A stretch of 64,000 bases of DNA from Petralouisia muris (GCF_004793545.1 NZ_SRYA01000001.1:1-64000), one strand, 5' to 3'; shown: positions 8,572 to 18,256, counted from the first letter of the stretch. Translations and numbers: made by a program. The notes: generated by a model from the sequence alone, not told the origin.

Positions 8572-9783
8572 CTACAGGCTGGTTCTTACCGTCTTAGGCT
8601 GATACCCTTTCTGCTCCAGCGCCTTCAAAATCTGCCCCTTATGATCTGTGCCGAAAGCTTCCATGGTAATGCGCAGTTCCACAGCCGCATTCCGGTTGGT
8701 GGATACAAACTGGTTATGCTCTAATTTTATAACATTTCCCTGCTCTTTGGCAATGGTATCTGCAACTTTGCACAATTCTCCCGGCTTGTCTGGCAAAAGA
8801 ACCGACACAGTAAAAATCCGATCCCGGAAAATCAGACCCTGCTGCACAACGGAAGACATGGTGATCACGTCCATATTGCCGCCGCTTAAAATCGCAGCCA
8901 CACGCTTATTTTCCACCTTCAGATGGCGCAGCGCCGCCACCGTTAAAAGCCCGGAATTTTCCACAACCATTTTGTGGTTTTCCACCATATCCAGAAAAGC
9001 CACAACCAGTTCATCATCCTCTACTGTAATAATTCCATCCAGATTTTCCCGGATATAAGGAAAAATCTGTTCTCCTGGCGTCTTTACTGCAGTACCGTCT
9101 GCAATGGTGCTGACCCCGGGCAGAGTGGTGACTTTTCCTGCCTTGATGGATTCCTCCATACAGTTTGCCCCGGCAGGCTCCACGCCGATGACTTTGATTT
9201 TAGGATTCAAAAGCTTGGCAAGGACAGAAATTCCTGTGGCAAGCCCGCCTCCTCCGATGGGAACCAGAATATATTCCACCAATGGCAGCTCCTTAAAAAT
9301 CTCCATTGCAATGGTTCCCTGCCCGGTAGCCACTGCCAGATCGTCAAAGGGATGAATAAAGGTATATCCATGCTCTTCTGCCAGTTCATAAGCCTTCTGG
9401 CAGGATTCATCATACACATCCCCGTAGAGAATTACCTCTGCGCCGTATCCCTTGGTCCGGTTTACCTTAATCAGTGGCGTTGTGGTAGGCATCACAATGG
9501 TCGCTTTCACTCCATAGCATTTTGCCGCATAAGCCACACCCTGGGCATGGTTGCCGGCGGAAGCGGTAATCAGGCCCTTTTCCCTTTCCTCTTCTGAGAG
9601 GGTGCTGATCTTGTAATAGGCGCCCCTCACCTTGTAAGCTCCGGTAAACTGCATATTTTCCGGCTTCAGATATACCTTGTTTTTCGTCTGTTCGCTTAAG
9701 AAATCACTATATACCAGTTTGGTTTCCAGAGTTACCTCTTTTACTATTTTGCTTGCTTCCTCAAATCTTTCCAGAGTCAACAT
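8572..9783 (-). CDS. ilvA: Threonine ammonia-lyase with C-terminal ACT domain
   Basis: PLP enzyme of 403 residues that deaminates threonine to 2-oxobutanoate, feeding isoleucine synthesis or propionate/2-oxobutanoate catabolism. The PLP lysine is Lys51 in FTGAYKVRGAYYK. The glycine-rich phosphate loop is VPIGGGGLATG, and a SGGNMD motif follows. One ACT domain (about residues 325-403, FTVSVLLPDKPGELCKVA) suggests allosteric control by an amino acid; this single-ACT form is the TdcB-like length rather than the long two-ACT IlvA. The ATG at 9783 lies one base after the ftsY stop, and its ribosome site AGGAGG is inside ftsY, so the two are co-translated. A longer in-frame start would overlap ftsY. 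Confidence 0.93.
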   Translation of the reverse strand: MLTLERFEEASKIVKEVTLETKLVYSDFLSEQTKNKVYLKPENMQFTGAYKVRGAYYKISTLSEEEREKGLITASAGNHAQGVAYAAKCYGVKATIVMPTTTPLIKVNRTKGYGAEVILYGDVYDESCQKAYELAEEHGYTFIHPFDDLAVATGQGTIAMEIFKELPLVEYILVPIGGGGLATGISVLAKLLNPKIKVIGVEPAGANCMEESIKAGKVTTLPGVSTIADGTAVKTPGEQIFPYIRENLDGIITVEDDELVVAFLDMVENHKMVVENSGLLTVAALRHLKVENKRVAAILSGGNMDVITMSSVVQQGLIFRDRIFTVSVLLPDKPGELCKVADTIAKEQGNVIKLEHNQFVSTNRNAAVELRITMEAFGTDHKGQILKALEQKGYQPKTVRTSL

Positions 9784-9784
9784 T

Positions 9785-10744
9785 CTACTCTTCCTCCTCT
9801 GTTTTTTCATCGGTTTCAAACAGCGCCTTTACAAACTGTTCTGAGTCAAACTTCTGCAGATCGTCTATGGTTTCCCCCACTCCGATATATTTTACCGGAA
9901 TGCCAAGCTCTGACTGAATTGCCACGGCTATGCCGCCCCTTGCGGTTCCGTCCATCTTGGTAAGGATAATCCCGGAAATCTCAGCCACCTCTGAAAACTG
10001 CCTGGCCTGGGAAAGGGCGTTCTGGCCTGTGGTTCCATCCAGTACCACCAGTGTTTCCCGAAACGCTTCCGGATATTCTTTTTCTAAAATCCGGTGAATT
10101 TTCTTTAACTCTTCCATCAGATTTTTCTTATTGTGGAGACGGCCGGCAGTATCGCACAGCAGCACATCCGCATTTCTGGCCCTTGCCGCCGCCACCGCAT
10201 CATATACCACTGCCCCAGGATCTGCTCCCTCCTGTCCGCCGATCATTTCCACTCCTGCCCGGCTGGCCCACTCGCCAAGCTGTTCTCCGGCGGCTGCCCG
10301 GAAGGTATCTGCCGCCGCAAGCACCACGCGTTTGCCCTGGGCCTTCAGCTTGCCCGCCAGTTTTCCAACGGAGGTGGTCTTGCCCACGCCGTTTACGCCG
10401 ATCACCAGCACCACAGATTTCTCATTTTCAAACTGATAGGCGGTTTCTCCCACATCCATCTGTTCTTTGATACTGGATATCAGCAGCTCTTTGCACTGGG
10501 CAGGCTCCTTGATATGCTGCTCCTTTACCTTTACCTTCAGATTCTCGATAATTTCTGTGGTCGCATGGACGCCCAGGTCCCCCATAATCAGAATCTCTTC
10601 GATCTCTTCGTAGAATTCATCGTCAATACTGGAAAATCCGCTGAAAATAGAATCTATCCCGGATACAATATTATCTCTGGTTTTCGTCAGTCCCTGCACC
10701 AGCCGTTTAAAAAACCCTTTCTTTTCCTTTTCTTCACTTCCCAT
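9785..10744 (-). CDS. ftsY: Signal recognition particle receptor FtsY
   Basis: SRP receptor GTPase of 319 residues that docks ribosome-SRP complexes at the membrane SecYEG channel. A short charged N-terminus ([18 protein letters not shown]) provides an amphipathic membrane helix. The N domain is followed by the NG GTPase with G1 GVNGVGKTT, the [11 protein letters not shown] insertion-box region, DTAGRL (G3), [10 protein letters not shown] (G4 and closing motif) and [12 protein letters not shown] at the C-terminus. The long acidic A domain of E. coli FtsY is absent, as usual in Firmicutes. Ribosome site GGAG. It follows smc and precedes ilvA in the same transcription unit. Confidence 0.97.
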   Translation of the reverse strand: MGSEEKEKKGFFKRLVQGLTKTRDNIVSGIDSIFSGFSSIDDEFYEEIEEILIMGDLGVHATTEIIENLKVKVKEQHIKEPAQCKELLISSIKEQMDVGETAYQFENEKSVVLVIGVNGVGKTTSVGKLAGKLKAQGKRVVLAAADTFRAAAGEQLGEWASRAGVEMIGGQEGADPGAVVYDAVAAARARNADVLLCDTAGRLHNKKNLMEELKKIHRILEKEYPEAFRETLVVLDGTTGQNALSQARQFSEVAEISGIILTKMDGTARGGIAVAIQSELGIPVKYIGVGETIDDLQKFDSEQFVKALFETDEKTEEEE

Positions 10745-10818
10745 TGCTTTTCGCTCCTTCCTGTTATTGGTTACAGCAATCTCTGCTTTCTATCCTAATT
10801 ATTTTGAATCCGGCTCCA

Positions 10819-13800
10819 CTATGCGCTTAAATCCTCCTCGATTAAGTTCACAGACACCAGAGTGGACACCCCTTTCTCCTGCATGGTAATTCCATACAGC
10901 CGATCTGCCGCCGCCATAGTTCCCCTTCTATGGGTAATGACAATAAACTGGGTATGTTCCGTCAGCTTATGCAGATATTTTGCAAACCGCCCCACATTGG
11001 AATCGTCCAGCGCCGCCTCAATCTCATCCAACAGACAAAAGGGCGAGGGCTTCAGATTCTGGATGGCAAACAAAAGGGAAATGGCGGTCAAAGATTTTTC
11101 CCCGCCGGAAAGCTGCATCATATTCTGCAGCTTCTTTCCAGGCGGCTGGGCAATAATGCGGATGCCGCATTCTAAGATATCCTCATCCTCCACCAGCTCC
11201 AGCGTCCCTTTTCCGCCGCCGAACAGTTCTTTGAACACCTTGTCAAACTCTTTCTGAATCTGGGCAAACTTCTCCATAAACTGCCGGCGCATTCCGGTAT
11301 CCAGCTCTTCAATAATGTCCAGCAGCGTTTTTTCCGCTTCCACCAAATCATCATGCTGGGTTTTCATAAACACATACCGCTCTGACAGATTCCGGTAATC
11401 TTCAATGGCATTGACATTCACATCCCCCAGCTTGCGGATTTCATCTTTGATTTCGGAAATCCTCTTTTTCATCTCCCCAGGATTGCTGAATTCCTCCCTG
11501 CGCAGCGCCATGGCATTGTGAAAGGTCAGTTCATATTCCTCCCACATATAACTGGTCTGATGCTCCACCGATTCATTCAGCTTCTCCTTCTGGCTGTTTA
11601 AGCGGTACATTTCTTTGTCCAGATCATTGATACGTTTGGACAATTCTTCCTGTTTCTGGAAAAATCCCTTGTATTTCTCGGACATCTCTTCTCTTGCTTT
11701 CTGTCCTTCCTTAATCTGCTGTTCCAATTCTTCTCGGCTGGCCTCCGATTGTTCCATGTTCTTTCTAATCTCTTCAATTTCCTGCTCTTTTCTCCGGATA
11801 TCTGTCTGAGACTGGCCCCGTTCCCGCTCTGCTGCCTGCAAATCCTCTTCCAGCTTACGGATTTCGGCTGAAATACGGGACATATTCTCCTGCACGAATT
11901 CCGCCTTCTGCTGAAAATTGGCCTCTTCTAACTGCACTCTGGAAACATCATTCTGGCTCTCCTCGGCCAACTTATTCTGCCTCTCCAGAATTTGCTGAAA
12001 TTCTCCCGTTTCTTCTTCTATTTCCTTTTCCCTGCGGCTGGCCGCCTGAATTTCTTCCTGAATCTGTTCTCTGCTTTCACTGATGTCCAGTAACTGCCGC
12101 TCAATCTCCCTGCTTTCCGCCTGAAGGGATACAAATCGGCTGTCATTCTCCGCTTTTAGCTCCCTTGCCCGTTCCAGATTCATTTCCTCCGTGTTCTGTC
12201 TCAGCAGCGCCTGTTTCAAATCTTCTTCCTTCTGATGGATATCTTCTTTCAGCAGCTCTCTTGCTGTACTGATATCCTCCAGACGTTTTTTGTGTCCGGC
12301 AAGGGCATGCTCCAATTTCTCTGTTCCCTGCTGCAGATCTTCGATTTCCCGTTTTCTTCCCAGCAGATTGCTGGTATTTTTAAAAGCTCCGCCTGTCATG
12401 GAACCGCCGGGGCTTAAGGATTCTCCCTCCAATGTCACAATCCGCAGGCTGTACTGATATTTCCTTGCCAGCAAAATGGCATGATCGATGGTATCCACTA
12501 CATAAGTTCTGCCGAGAAGATATATCTTTAATTCCTGAAATCTACTGTCCGCCTGCACCAGATCGCTTCCGATTCCAATCACGCCGGGCTCTCTTAAAAC
12601 AGCCTGGTTCACAGCAACCGGCTTCTTTCCCACACTGGTTAAGGGCAAAAATGTAGCCCGCCCATACCGATTCTGCTTCAGATAGCCAATCATTTTCTTG
12701 GCCGTATTTTCATCGCTGGTGACAATATTCTGAATGCTGCCGCCTAACGCCGTCTCAATGGCAACTTCATACTTTTTTTCCACCTGAATCAAATCGGCCA
12801 CTACCCCTAAGAGTCCTGGCTCCGTCTCTTTCTTCTCCATCACCCGGCGGATGGAGTTGCCATAGCCATCGTAGCGTTCCGCAATATTAATCAGAGATTC
12901 CAGCCGTGACTTTTCCCTGTGATAACAGGCATTATCCCGCTCCATCTGCTCTAAGGTTTCCGCCCGTTTCTTCTGCCACTCCTGATTTTTTGCTTCCAGC
13001 TTTTGTCTCTCTTCTTCTAATTTGCTGCAGCTTTCCCGGGCTTTGCTGCAGTTTTCCTCATACTCTTCCAATACGGACTGCAGCTCCTCCTCTTCGCTTT
13101 TCTGTTCCAGCAGCCGTTTGTTTAACTGGGCTCTGCGTATGTTGATCTGCTCCTGCATAGTATCATAACGCTGCTGTCTTGCCTTGATAGAAGCTTTATT
13201 GTTCAAAAGCTCAATAATCTCACTTTTTCCGTCCTCAATTTTCCTGCTGCAGCGGGCAATTTCTTCCTGGATTTCCTGATACTTTGCCATCACCTGGCTT
13301 TTCTGCTCCTCTAAAGACTTCATCTGATCGTCCAGCTGTAGCTTTTCATTCTGGCAGGCTGCTTTCTGTTCCTGGCGCTCCTTAAGCTCTTTGTCAATGG
13401 CCTGCTGTCGTGACTGAAAATGCTCTTCGCTCTGCCTTGCCCCGTGAATCTGCTCTTTCAGCACATTGATCTGGCCCTCCAGCCTGCCCTTAAGCACTGT
13501 AGTATTTCCCAGTTCTTCCCGAAGGGCCAAAAGTCTGCCGTCTGCCTGCTGCATCTTTTGTTCCATCTGCTCATATTCTGTCCGGATATTAATATAAGAC
13601 TGGTTGGATTCTTTCAAATCCTGCTCCACAATCCCCGTTTTTTCTCCCAGGGATTTCACCTCCTCCTCCATGCGCTCCATGTCCATAAGAAACATGTTCA
13701 CATCATATTCTTTCAGTTCTTCCCTCTTTTTCAGATACAGCTTCGCTTTCTCCGCCTGCTTCTCCAAAGGGGCCACCTGCTTCTCCAGTTCGGAAAGAAT

Positions 13801-14379
13801 ATCGTTCACACGCAGAAGATTTTGACGCTCGTCTTCTAATTTCTTCTGCGCCGTTGCTTTTCTCCGCTTAAACTTCACAATTCCCGCCGCCTCATCAAAC
13901 AGTTCCCGCCGCTCCTCCGGTTTTCCGCTTAAAATCCGCTCAATCTGACCCTGTCCAATGATGGAATAACCTTCTTTGCCAATTCCCGTGTCATAAAATA
14001 ATTCATTTACGTCTTTCAGACGGCAGGTTGTCCCATTAATCAGGTATTCACTTTCTCCGGAACGGTAGACGCGTCTTGCCACCGTAACTTCCTTATAATC
14101 CACATTTAACTGCCCGTCTCCGTTATCCAATGTAATTGCCACATAAGCATAACTTAAGGGCCTGCGGTTCTCCGTACCGGAAAAAATAACATCCTGCATA
14201 CTGGCTCCCCGAAGCTGCTTCACCCGCTGCTCTCCTAACACCCAGCGCACAGCGTCTGCCACATTGCTCTTTCCGCTTCCGTTGGGCCCTACAATTCCGG
14301 TAATTCCATTGTGGAATTCAAACAGAATCTTATTGGCAAATGACTTAAATCCATGAACCTCTATACTTTTTAAATACAT
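10819..14379 (-). CDS. smc: Chromosome partition protein SMC
   Basis: Condensin ATPase of 1186 residues that extrudes DNA loops and helps segregate chromosomes with ScpA and ScpB. The N-terminal head has Walker A (GPNGSGKSN) and the R-loop region (LRGASMQDVIFSGTE). Two long coiled-coils flank a hinge near residues 515-640, with glycine-rich GGSIQNIV and SMTGGAF segments. The C-terminal head has the signature LSGGEKSLTAISLL and Walker B (FCLLDEIEAALDDSN). Length is normal for bacterial SMC. Ribosome site GGAGG 5 bases before the ATG; the gene starts 14 bases after rnc ends, so rnc-smc-ftsY-ilvA appear co-transcribed. Confidence 0.98.
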   Translation of the reverse strand: MYLKSIEVHGFKSFANKILFEFHNGITGIVGPNGSGKSNVADAVRWVLGEQRVKQLRGASMQDVIFSGTENRRPLSYAYVAITLDNGDGQLNVDYKEVTVARRVYRSGESEYLINGTTCRLKDVNELFYDTGIGKEGYSIIGQGQIERILSGKPEERRELFDEAAGIVKFKRRKATAQKKLEDERQNLLRVNDILSELEKQVAPLEKQAEKAKLYLKKREELKEYDVNMFLMDMERMEEEVKSLGEKTGIVEQDLKESNQSYINIRTEYEQMEQKMQQADGRLLALREELGNTTVLKGRLEGQINVLKEQIHGARQSEEHFQSRQQAIDKELKERQEQKAACQNEKLQLDDQMKSLEEQKSQVMAKYQEIQEEIARCSRKIEDGKSEIIELLNNKASIKARQQRYDTMQEQINIRRAQLNKRLLEQKSEEEELQSVLEEYEENCSKARESCSKLEEERQKLEAKNQEWQKKRAETLEQMERDNACYHREKSRLESLINIAERYDGYGNSIRRVMEKKETEPGLLGVVADLIQVEKKYEVAIETALGGSIQNIVTSDENTAKKMIGYLKQNRYGRATFLPLTSVGKKPVAVNQAVLREPGVIGIGSDLVQADSRFQELKIYLLGRTYVVDTIDHAILLARKYQYSLRIVTLEGESLSPGGSMTGGAFKNTSNLLGRKREIEDLQQGTEKLEHALAGHKKRLEDISTARELLKEDIHQKEEDLKQALLRQNTEEMNLERARELKAENDSRFVSLQAESREIERQLLDISESREQIQEEIQAASRREKEIEEETGEFQQILERQNKLAEESQNDVSRVQLEEANFQQKAEFVQENMSRISAEIRKLEEDLQAAERERGQSQTDIRRKEQEIEEIRKNMEQSEASREELEQQIKEGQKAREEMSEKYKGFFQKQEELSKRINDLDKEMYRLNSQKEKLNESVEHQTSYMWEEYELTFHNAMALRREEFSNPGEMKKRISEIKDEIRKLGDVNVNAIEDYRNLSERYVFMKTQHDDLVEAEKTLLDIIEELDTGMRRQFMEKFAQIQKEFDKVFKELFGGGKGTLELVEDEDILECGIRIIAQPPGKKLQNMMQLSGGEKSLTAISLLFAIQNLKPSPFCLLDEIEAALDDSNVGRFAKYLHKLTEHTQFIVITHRRGTMAAADRLYGITMQEKGVSTLVSVNLIEEDLSA

Positions 14380-14393
14380 CTGTCCCTCCGACG

Positions 14394-15110
14394 CTATTCC
14401 GCCAAATTACGGGGAATCTTAATGTTTTTCTCTTCCTTCAGCAAAAGCAGCGTCTCATAGGCCGCCTCCTGTTCTGCGCTTTTCTTGGTTCTTCCGCAGC
14501 CTTTCCCGTAGGGCGCATGACCGATTCTGGCTTCCACGATAAATTTTTTATCGTGATCCGGCCCTTCTTCCGCCAGAAGGCAATACTTCAGACCTTCCCC
14601 GTAATTGGCCTGCACCACTTCCTGCAGGATAGTCTTGCTATCATAAAAGAGCTGCTTATGCTCTATGTCGTTTAGCACAAAACGGTGCACAAACTCTTTT
14701 GCATTAGCAAAACCACCATCTAAATAAATTGCCCCAATCAACGCCTCTAACACATCGGACAATACTGATTTCCTCTCTCTGCCCCCAGTTTGAGCTTCCC
14801 CTTTTCCCAACAAAAGATATTTTCCCAGTTCTAATTCTCTGGTACAGAAGGCAAGGGTAGGTTCACAGACAATACTGGCCCGCATTCTGGTTAACTCCCC
14901 TTCCGGATTCCTGGGATATTTATGAAACAGAAATTCGCTGGCTGCAATCTCCAGCACCGCATCCCCCAGAAATTCCAGCCGCTCATAATCTGCCAGCTTG
15001 CTCATATGATGCTCGTTCACATAGGAGCTATGGGTCAAAGCCTGTGTCAGCAATCTGCCGTTCTGAAAATGATATCCGATTTTATCTTCCAATTCTTTCT
15101 GCAATTTCAT
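14394..15110 (-). CDS. rnc: Ribonuclease III
   Basis: Double-strand-specific endoribonuclease of 238 residues for rRNA processing and dsRNA turnover. The catalytic signature ERLEFLGDAVLE (near residues 40-51) holds the metal-binding Glu and Asp, and a second acidic cluster occurs in DVLEALIGAIYLD. A C-terminal dsRNA-binding domain spans about 160-228 (KTILQEVVQANYGEG to KKSAEQEAAYETLLLL). The ATG at 15110 was chosen because GGAGG sits 7 bases upstream; the frame stays open 49 codons further without a ribosome site. Confidence 0.97.
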   Translation of the reverse strand: MKLQKELEDKIGYHFQNGRLLTQALTHSSYVNEHHMSKLADYERLEFLGDAVLEIAASEFLFHKYPRNPEGELTRMRASIVCEPTLAFCTRELELGKYLLLGKGEAQTGGRERKSVLSDVLEALIGAIYLDGGFANAKEFVHRFVLNDIEHKQLFYDSKTILQEVVQANYGEGLKYCLLAEEGPDHDKKFIVEARIGHAPYGKGCGRTKKSAEQEAAYETLLLLKEEKNIKIPRNLAE

Positions 15111-15194
15111 CTTAAACCTCCGACGCACTTTTCGAAACCTGTCATGAAATGGCTGCGCAGATATTTCATAGCAGCTCCTTACTCTAACCAAATG

Positions 15195-15226
15195 CAACCA
15201 CTTCCCGCAAAATGTGAAAGTGGTTG
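15195..15226 (-). other. Stem-loop between acpP and rnc
   Basis: CAACCACTT (15195-15203) pairs perfectly with AAGTGGTTG (15218-15226) across 14 bases. No T-run follows on the minus strand, so it may be an RNA-processing or weak attenuating hairpin separating abundant acpP mRNA from rnc-smc. The rest of 15111-15289 shows nothing I recognise. Confidence 0.45.
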
Positions 15227-15289
15227 TCATCTGATATCGCCTGCTCCAGGCAGGCAATTAATCTTTATGCTCACTGTACGGTTCTTTCA

Positions 15290-15520
15290 TCAGTTTGTTG
15301 CATTCTTAATCTGCTCTACTGCATCTGCTACCGTTACAATCTTTTCTGCTTCTTCGTTGGCAATCTCAATGTCAAATTCTTCTTCCAGTCCCATGATAAT
15401 CTGGAAAATATCCAGAGAATCCGCCCCCAGGTCATCTACAAATGTAGTATCCATTGTAATTTCATCCACGTCAACGTTTAATACTTCTGCAATGATTTTT
15501 TTTAATTTTTCAAACTCCAT
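15290..15520 (-). CDS. acpP: Acyl carrier protein
   Basis: Acidic 76-residue carrier for type II fatty-acid synthesis. The 4'-phosphopantetheine attachment site is Ser35 in [12 protein letters not shown]. Helix II continues [13 protein letters not shown], the face recognised by partner enzymes; GADSLDIF replaces the more usual GADSLDTV. The gene follows plsX by 12 bases with AAGGAAC upstream of the ATG. PlsX uses acyl-ACP as substrate, so the pairing is functional. Confidence 0.97.
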   Translation of the reverse strand: MEFEKLKKIIAEVLNVDVDEITMDTTFVDDLGADSLDIFQIIMGLEEEFDIEIANEEAEKIVTVADAVEQIKNATN

Positions 15521-15532
15521 TCTTGTTCCTTT

Positions 15533-16552
15533 CTACTCCTCCATGGGAGATGTTCCAATATTCTTTCTGATTTTTTCATTGATTTCCTGCTCACTGAAAG
15601 TGACGCACTGGATAATGGAATTGGTAACTTCCTTGGCCTTAGCACTTCCATGAGTCTTGACTACCAGACCATTCAGCCCCAACAGCGGCGCACCGCCGTA
15701 TTCTGTAGCGTCAAAGGCTTTCAGAGTCTTTTTCAAAGATGGCTTCACAAGCAGCGCGCCGATCTTGCTTCTGAGGCTTGCCAGCATTCCCCGCTTTATA
15801 ACGCTTACCAGCGTCCCGCTTAATCCCTCATAAAGCTTCAAAATGACATTTCCGGTAAACGCCTCACACACAATCACGTCTGCTTCTCCATGGGGAATCT
15901 CTCTTGCTTCAATACTTCCCGTAAAGTTAATGTCCGGGCAGTTCTTCAGCAGAGGAAATGTTTCTTTTACCAGTGCATTTCCTTTTTCTTCCTCTGCACC
16001 AATATTGACAATCGCTACCTTCGGCTTCTTCACGCCCAGCACATTCTCCATATAAATAGAGCCCATCTTCGCAAACTGAACCAGATGCGATGCCCTGGCG
16101 TCTACATTTGCCCCGCAGTCAATCAGTAAAGACACTCCCTGTTCCGTGGGAATTAACGGCGCCAGCGGCGGGCGTTCCACGCCCTTAATCCTTCCGACAA
16201 TAACTTGTCCGCCTACCAGTATGGCCCCAGAGCTTCCTGCTGACACAAAAGCGTCTGCCTTTTTCTCCTTCACCATATTCAATCCCACTACAATGGATGA
16301 CTGTTTTTTCTTTCGAATTGCCATCACTGGAGGTTCTGCGGTTTCAATTACCTCTTCGGCGTGAATTACTTCAATCTGTTTCCCGTTGTAGGAATGCTTC
16401 TCCAGCTCTTTTTTTACCGCATCCTGACGTCCAATCAGATATACCTTAATGTCCTGCCGCAGCGTAACAGCATTGATTGCCCCTTTTACCATTTCGGCAG
16501 GTGCGTAATCGCCGCCCATGGCATCGACTGCCACTCTTATCATTTCCTGCAT
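15533..16552 (-). CDS. plsX: Phosphate acyltransferase PlsX
   Basis: Peripheral membrane enzyme of 339 residues that converts acyl-ACP plus phosphate to acyl-phosphate, the donor for PlsY in phospholipid synthesis. The N-terminus IRVAVDAMGGDYAP is diagnostic, followed by SAGSSGAILVGG, PPLAPLIPT, NIGAEEEKG, the EAREI and EAFTGNVILKLYEG segments and the C-terminal EYGGAPLLGLNG. Ribosome site GGAGG 7 bases before the ATG. It leads the plsX-acpP-rnc-smc-ftsY-ilvA run and has its own promoter just upstream. Confidence 0.97.
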   Translation of the reverse strand: MQEMIRVAVDAMGGDYAPAEMVKGAINAVTLRQDIKVYLIGRQDAVKKELEKHSYNGKQIEVIHAEEVIETAEPPVMAIRKKKQSSIVVGLNMVKEKKADAFVSAGSSGAILVGGQVIVGRIKGVERPPLAPLIPTEQGVSLLIDCGANVDARASHLVQFAKMGSIYMENVLGVKKPKVAIVNIGAEEEKGNALVKETFPLLKNCPDINFTGSIEAREIPHGEADVIVCEAFTGNVILKLYEGLSGTLVSVIKRGMLASLRSKIGALLVKPSLKKTLKAFDATEYGGAPLLGLNGLVVKTHGSAKAKEVTNSIIQCVTFSEQEINEKIRKNIGTSPMEE

Positions 16553-16626
16553 GAAAATTCCTCCTTATGGCTCGCAAACAGGCAATTCCTGTAAAAAATT
16601 TCCTGTTTATCGAATACCCACCTAAG

Positions 16627-16655
16627 AATATACTATAAGTATCCGGAGAAATCAA
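16627..16655 (-). promoter_or_regulatory. Sigma-A promoter of plsX
   Basis: On the minus strand TTGATT (16655-16650) and TATATT (16632-16627) are separated by 17 bases, about 75 bases before the plsX ATG. It lies between plsX and the DUF624 gene. Confidence 0.65.
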
Positions 16656-16663
16656 CATAAAAA

Positions 16664-17326
16664 TCAACGAACTGCCATATCATCGTCCGCTTTATATTTG
16701 GCGTCCTCTGCTTTGCGGTCTTCTTCACTCATATATTTCCGAAAAATCCGCTCCAGCACATAACTCTGAATCCATGTATAAACAGAGGGAATAATAAAGA
16801 TCACAAGAGGCGCAATATAAAGCGCAACCCCCGTTACCGCAGCAATCACCAGCATCAGCGCCGTCATAGGCAGATGGGCAATCACCATCAGCGCGGCATT
16901 CTTCATAGACTGTTTCCTGGTATTCTCAAAACGGGCCATGTAGGGAAACAGATAGGATATCCATGCAAACCAGATTACAAGCCCCAGAAAGCTTACTGCA
17001 GAAAGGGCGGAAAAATAGGTGACGGAAGCGGCGTAAAAATTCGCAATCCGCAAATCAAGCCCCAGCACAATCCCGATTACCAGGGCAGCCAGCCACACCG
17101 GCGTGGTCTGCTTAAAATTCTCCCGGAAAGAGGTAACGTAATCCCGGAACATATATCCCCTGTCATGGCGGAGCACCTTATGTACCGTGTAATACAATGC
17201 TGTGGATGCAGTTCCTATGGTAATAATGGGAATACAACTTACAAAAAACAGCAGGCTCAGACAAATACAGTCTGTAAATTTGGATAATGACCTCATAATA
17301 CCGCTGTCCGGATTAAATAGCTTCAT
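16664..17326 (-). CDS. DUF624 / YesL-family membrane protein
   Basis: Membrane protein of 220 residues with about five hydrophobic helices. The N-terminal CLSLLFFVSCIPIITIGTASTALYY (positions about 22-46; proline and Gly-Thr-Ala pattern) is the hallmark of the YesL/DUF624 family. Later helices lie around 77-95, 105-125, 140-170 and 170-190, with a charged cytoplasmic tail. YesL-type genes are often beside carbohydrate regulators and ABC sugar transporters, but here the neighbours are rpmF and plsX, so the context says little. Function is unknown. GAGAGGA lies upstream of the ATG. Confidence 0.8.
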   Translation of the reverse strand: MKLFNPDSGIMRSLSKFTDCICLSLLFFVSCIPIITIGTASTALYYTVHKVLRHDRGYMFRDYVTSFRENFKQTTPVWLAALVIGIVLGLDLRIANFYAASVTYFSALSAVSFLGLVIWFAWISYLFPYMARFENTRKQSMKNAALMVIAHLPMTALMLVIAAVTGVALYIAPLVIFIIPSVYTWIQSYVLERIFRKYMSEEDRKAEDAKYKADDDMAVR

Positions 17327-17438
17327 ATGGCAAATTCCTCTCTCATTTGATATTTTAGTCCTTTCACTTATTCTTACCTATTTCCTCTGAAATGTCAATG
17401 TCTGCAATCATAAAATTTCTTTAAACATGAGAATGCCG

Positions 17439-17476
17439 AAAGAAAAAGAGCCTTCCTAAAGATAGAAAGACTCTTT
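17439..17476 (-). terminator. Terminator after rpmF
   Basis: Minus-strand stem AAAGAGTCTTTC (17476-17465) with GGAAGGCTCTTT (17456-17445), followed by TTCTTTC. It lies 13 bases after the rpmF stop. The remaining 17327-17438 is A+T-rich with no gene. Confidence 0.8.
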
Positions 17477-17488
17477 ACGCATCCCGGA

Positions 17489-17668
17489 TTAATCCTGAGG
17501 GATAATCTCTTTTTTGTTATAACATCCGCAGTTCTTGCATACTCTGTGAGGCATCATTAACTCGCCGCATTTGCTGCATTTTACCAAAGCCGGCGCAGTC
17601 ATTTTCCAGTTTGCTCTTCTTCTGTCTCTTCTGCCTTTGGAAGATTTATTTTTTGGACATATCGACAT
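17489..17668 (-). CDS. rpmF: Ribosomal protein bL32, zinc-binding form
   Basis: 50S subunit protein of 59 residues. The basic N-terminus SICPKNKSSKGRRDRRRANW binds rRNA, and the C-terminal ribbon CSKCG-x8-CKNCG carries four cysteines for zinc (the C+ form). The ATG at 17668 has AAGGAGG at 7 bases; an in-frame GTG two codons earlier is too close to that site. It starts just after the yceD stop (TGACCATG), so translation is coupled. Confidence 0.97.
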   Translation of the reverse strand: MSICPKNKSSKGRRDRRRANWKMTAPALVKCSKCGELMMPHRVCKNCGCYNKKEIIPQD

Positions 17669-17670
17669 GG

Positions 17671-18192
17671 TCACACCTCCTTAAATTTGTTAAAAATATC
17701 CTGGATTGCTGCCATTCTTGGATCCGGCTCCGTTCTCTGGCACTGACATTCTGCCTGATTCAGATTTGCCCCGCACCGCTTGCAGATGCCCTTGCAATCT
17801 TCTCTGCACAGAACCTTCATTGGCCAACTCACCAAAATTTCTCCAAAAATAAGTTGATCTACATCCAGACTTGTTCCTGTCATATAGTTCAGATTCTCCA
17901 TGCTCTTCTCCTCATTGTCTCCAGTAAGATCAATCTCCTTATCCACCTTAATGGAAAAAGTCCAATCTACCTCCTCCAGACAGCGATCACATGGAATCCG
18001 GATTGTAACTTCTGTTTCCCCCTGAATCAACAGGCGTTTCCCGTCTTCATTGACAAACTCCATTACAAAAGGTTGTTTCGTCCGAATGGGAAATTGTCCC
18101 AGCCTTGAATCGAAGGACGATAATTCAATTTCTACCTGTCTTGACATTTCCTTATTCTCACAGGAAATTATGTCCGCTAATTCTACTCTCAT
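17671..18192 (-). CDS. yceD: YceD / DUF177 protein, 23S rRNA accumulation factor family
   Basis: Soluble protein of 173 residues. Family features: an early beta region (VEIELSSFDSRLGQFPI), a CDRCLE motif near residue 80, and the C-terminal CREDCKGICKRCGANLN with paired cysteines that probably bind metal. YceD-type genes sit almost invariably before rpmF in bacteria and the E. coli member is needed for normal 23S rRNA levels; that role is inferred here from family and synteny. Ribosome site AGGAG 6 bases before the ATG; a consensus promoter lies just upstream. Confidence 0.92.
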   Translation of the reverse strand: MRVELADIISCENKEMSRQVEIELSSFDSRLGQFPIRTKQPFVMEFVNEDGKRLLIQGETEVTIRIPCDRCLEEVDWTFSIKVDKEIDLTGDNEEKSMENLNYMTGTSLDVDQLIFGEILVSWPMKVLCREDCKGICKRCGANLNQAECQCQRTEPDPRMAAIQDIFNKFKEV

Positions 18193-18218
18193 GACAGTCT
18201 CCTATCCACACTTGGTAT

Positions 18219-18247
18219 ATTATAACTGTCAAAACATGGTTTGTCAA
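18219..18247 (-). promoter_or_regulatory. Consensus promoter of yceD-rpmF
   Basis: Perfect sigma-A consensus on the minus strand: TTGACA (18247-18242), 17-base spacer, TATAAT (18224-18219), about 27 bases before the yceD ATG. It occupies the short gap after ackA. Confidence 0.92.
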
Positions 18248-18256
18248 TCATTTATT

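Noticed and set aside
7717-8724. 335-codon plus-strand frame opposite the chemoreceptor and ilvA
   Set aside because: Antisense to two well-supported genes; composition is His/Phe/Leu-rich as expected of a reverse-strand shadow.
10051-10798. Long plus-strand frames opposite ftsY
   Set aside because: Antisense shadows of a conserved gene, with Pro/Ser/His-rich translations and no start signals.
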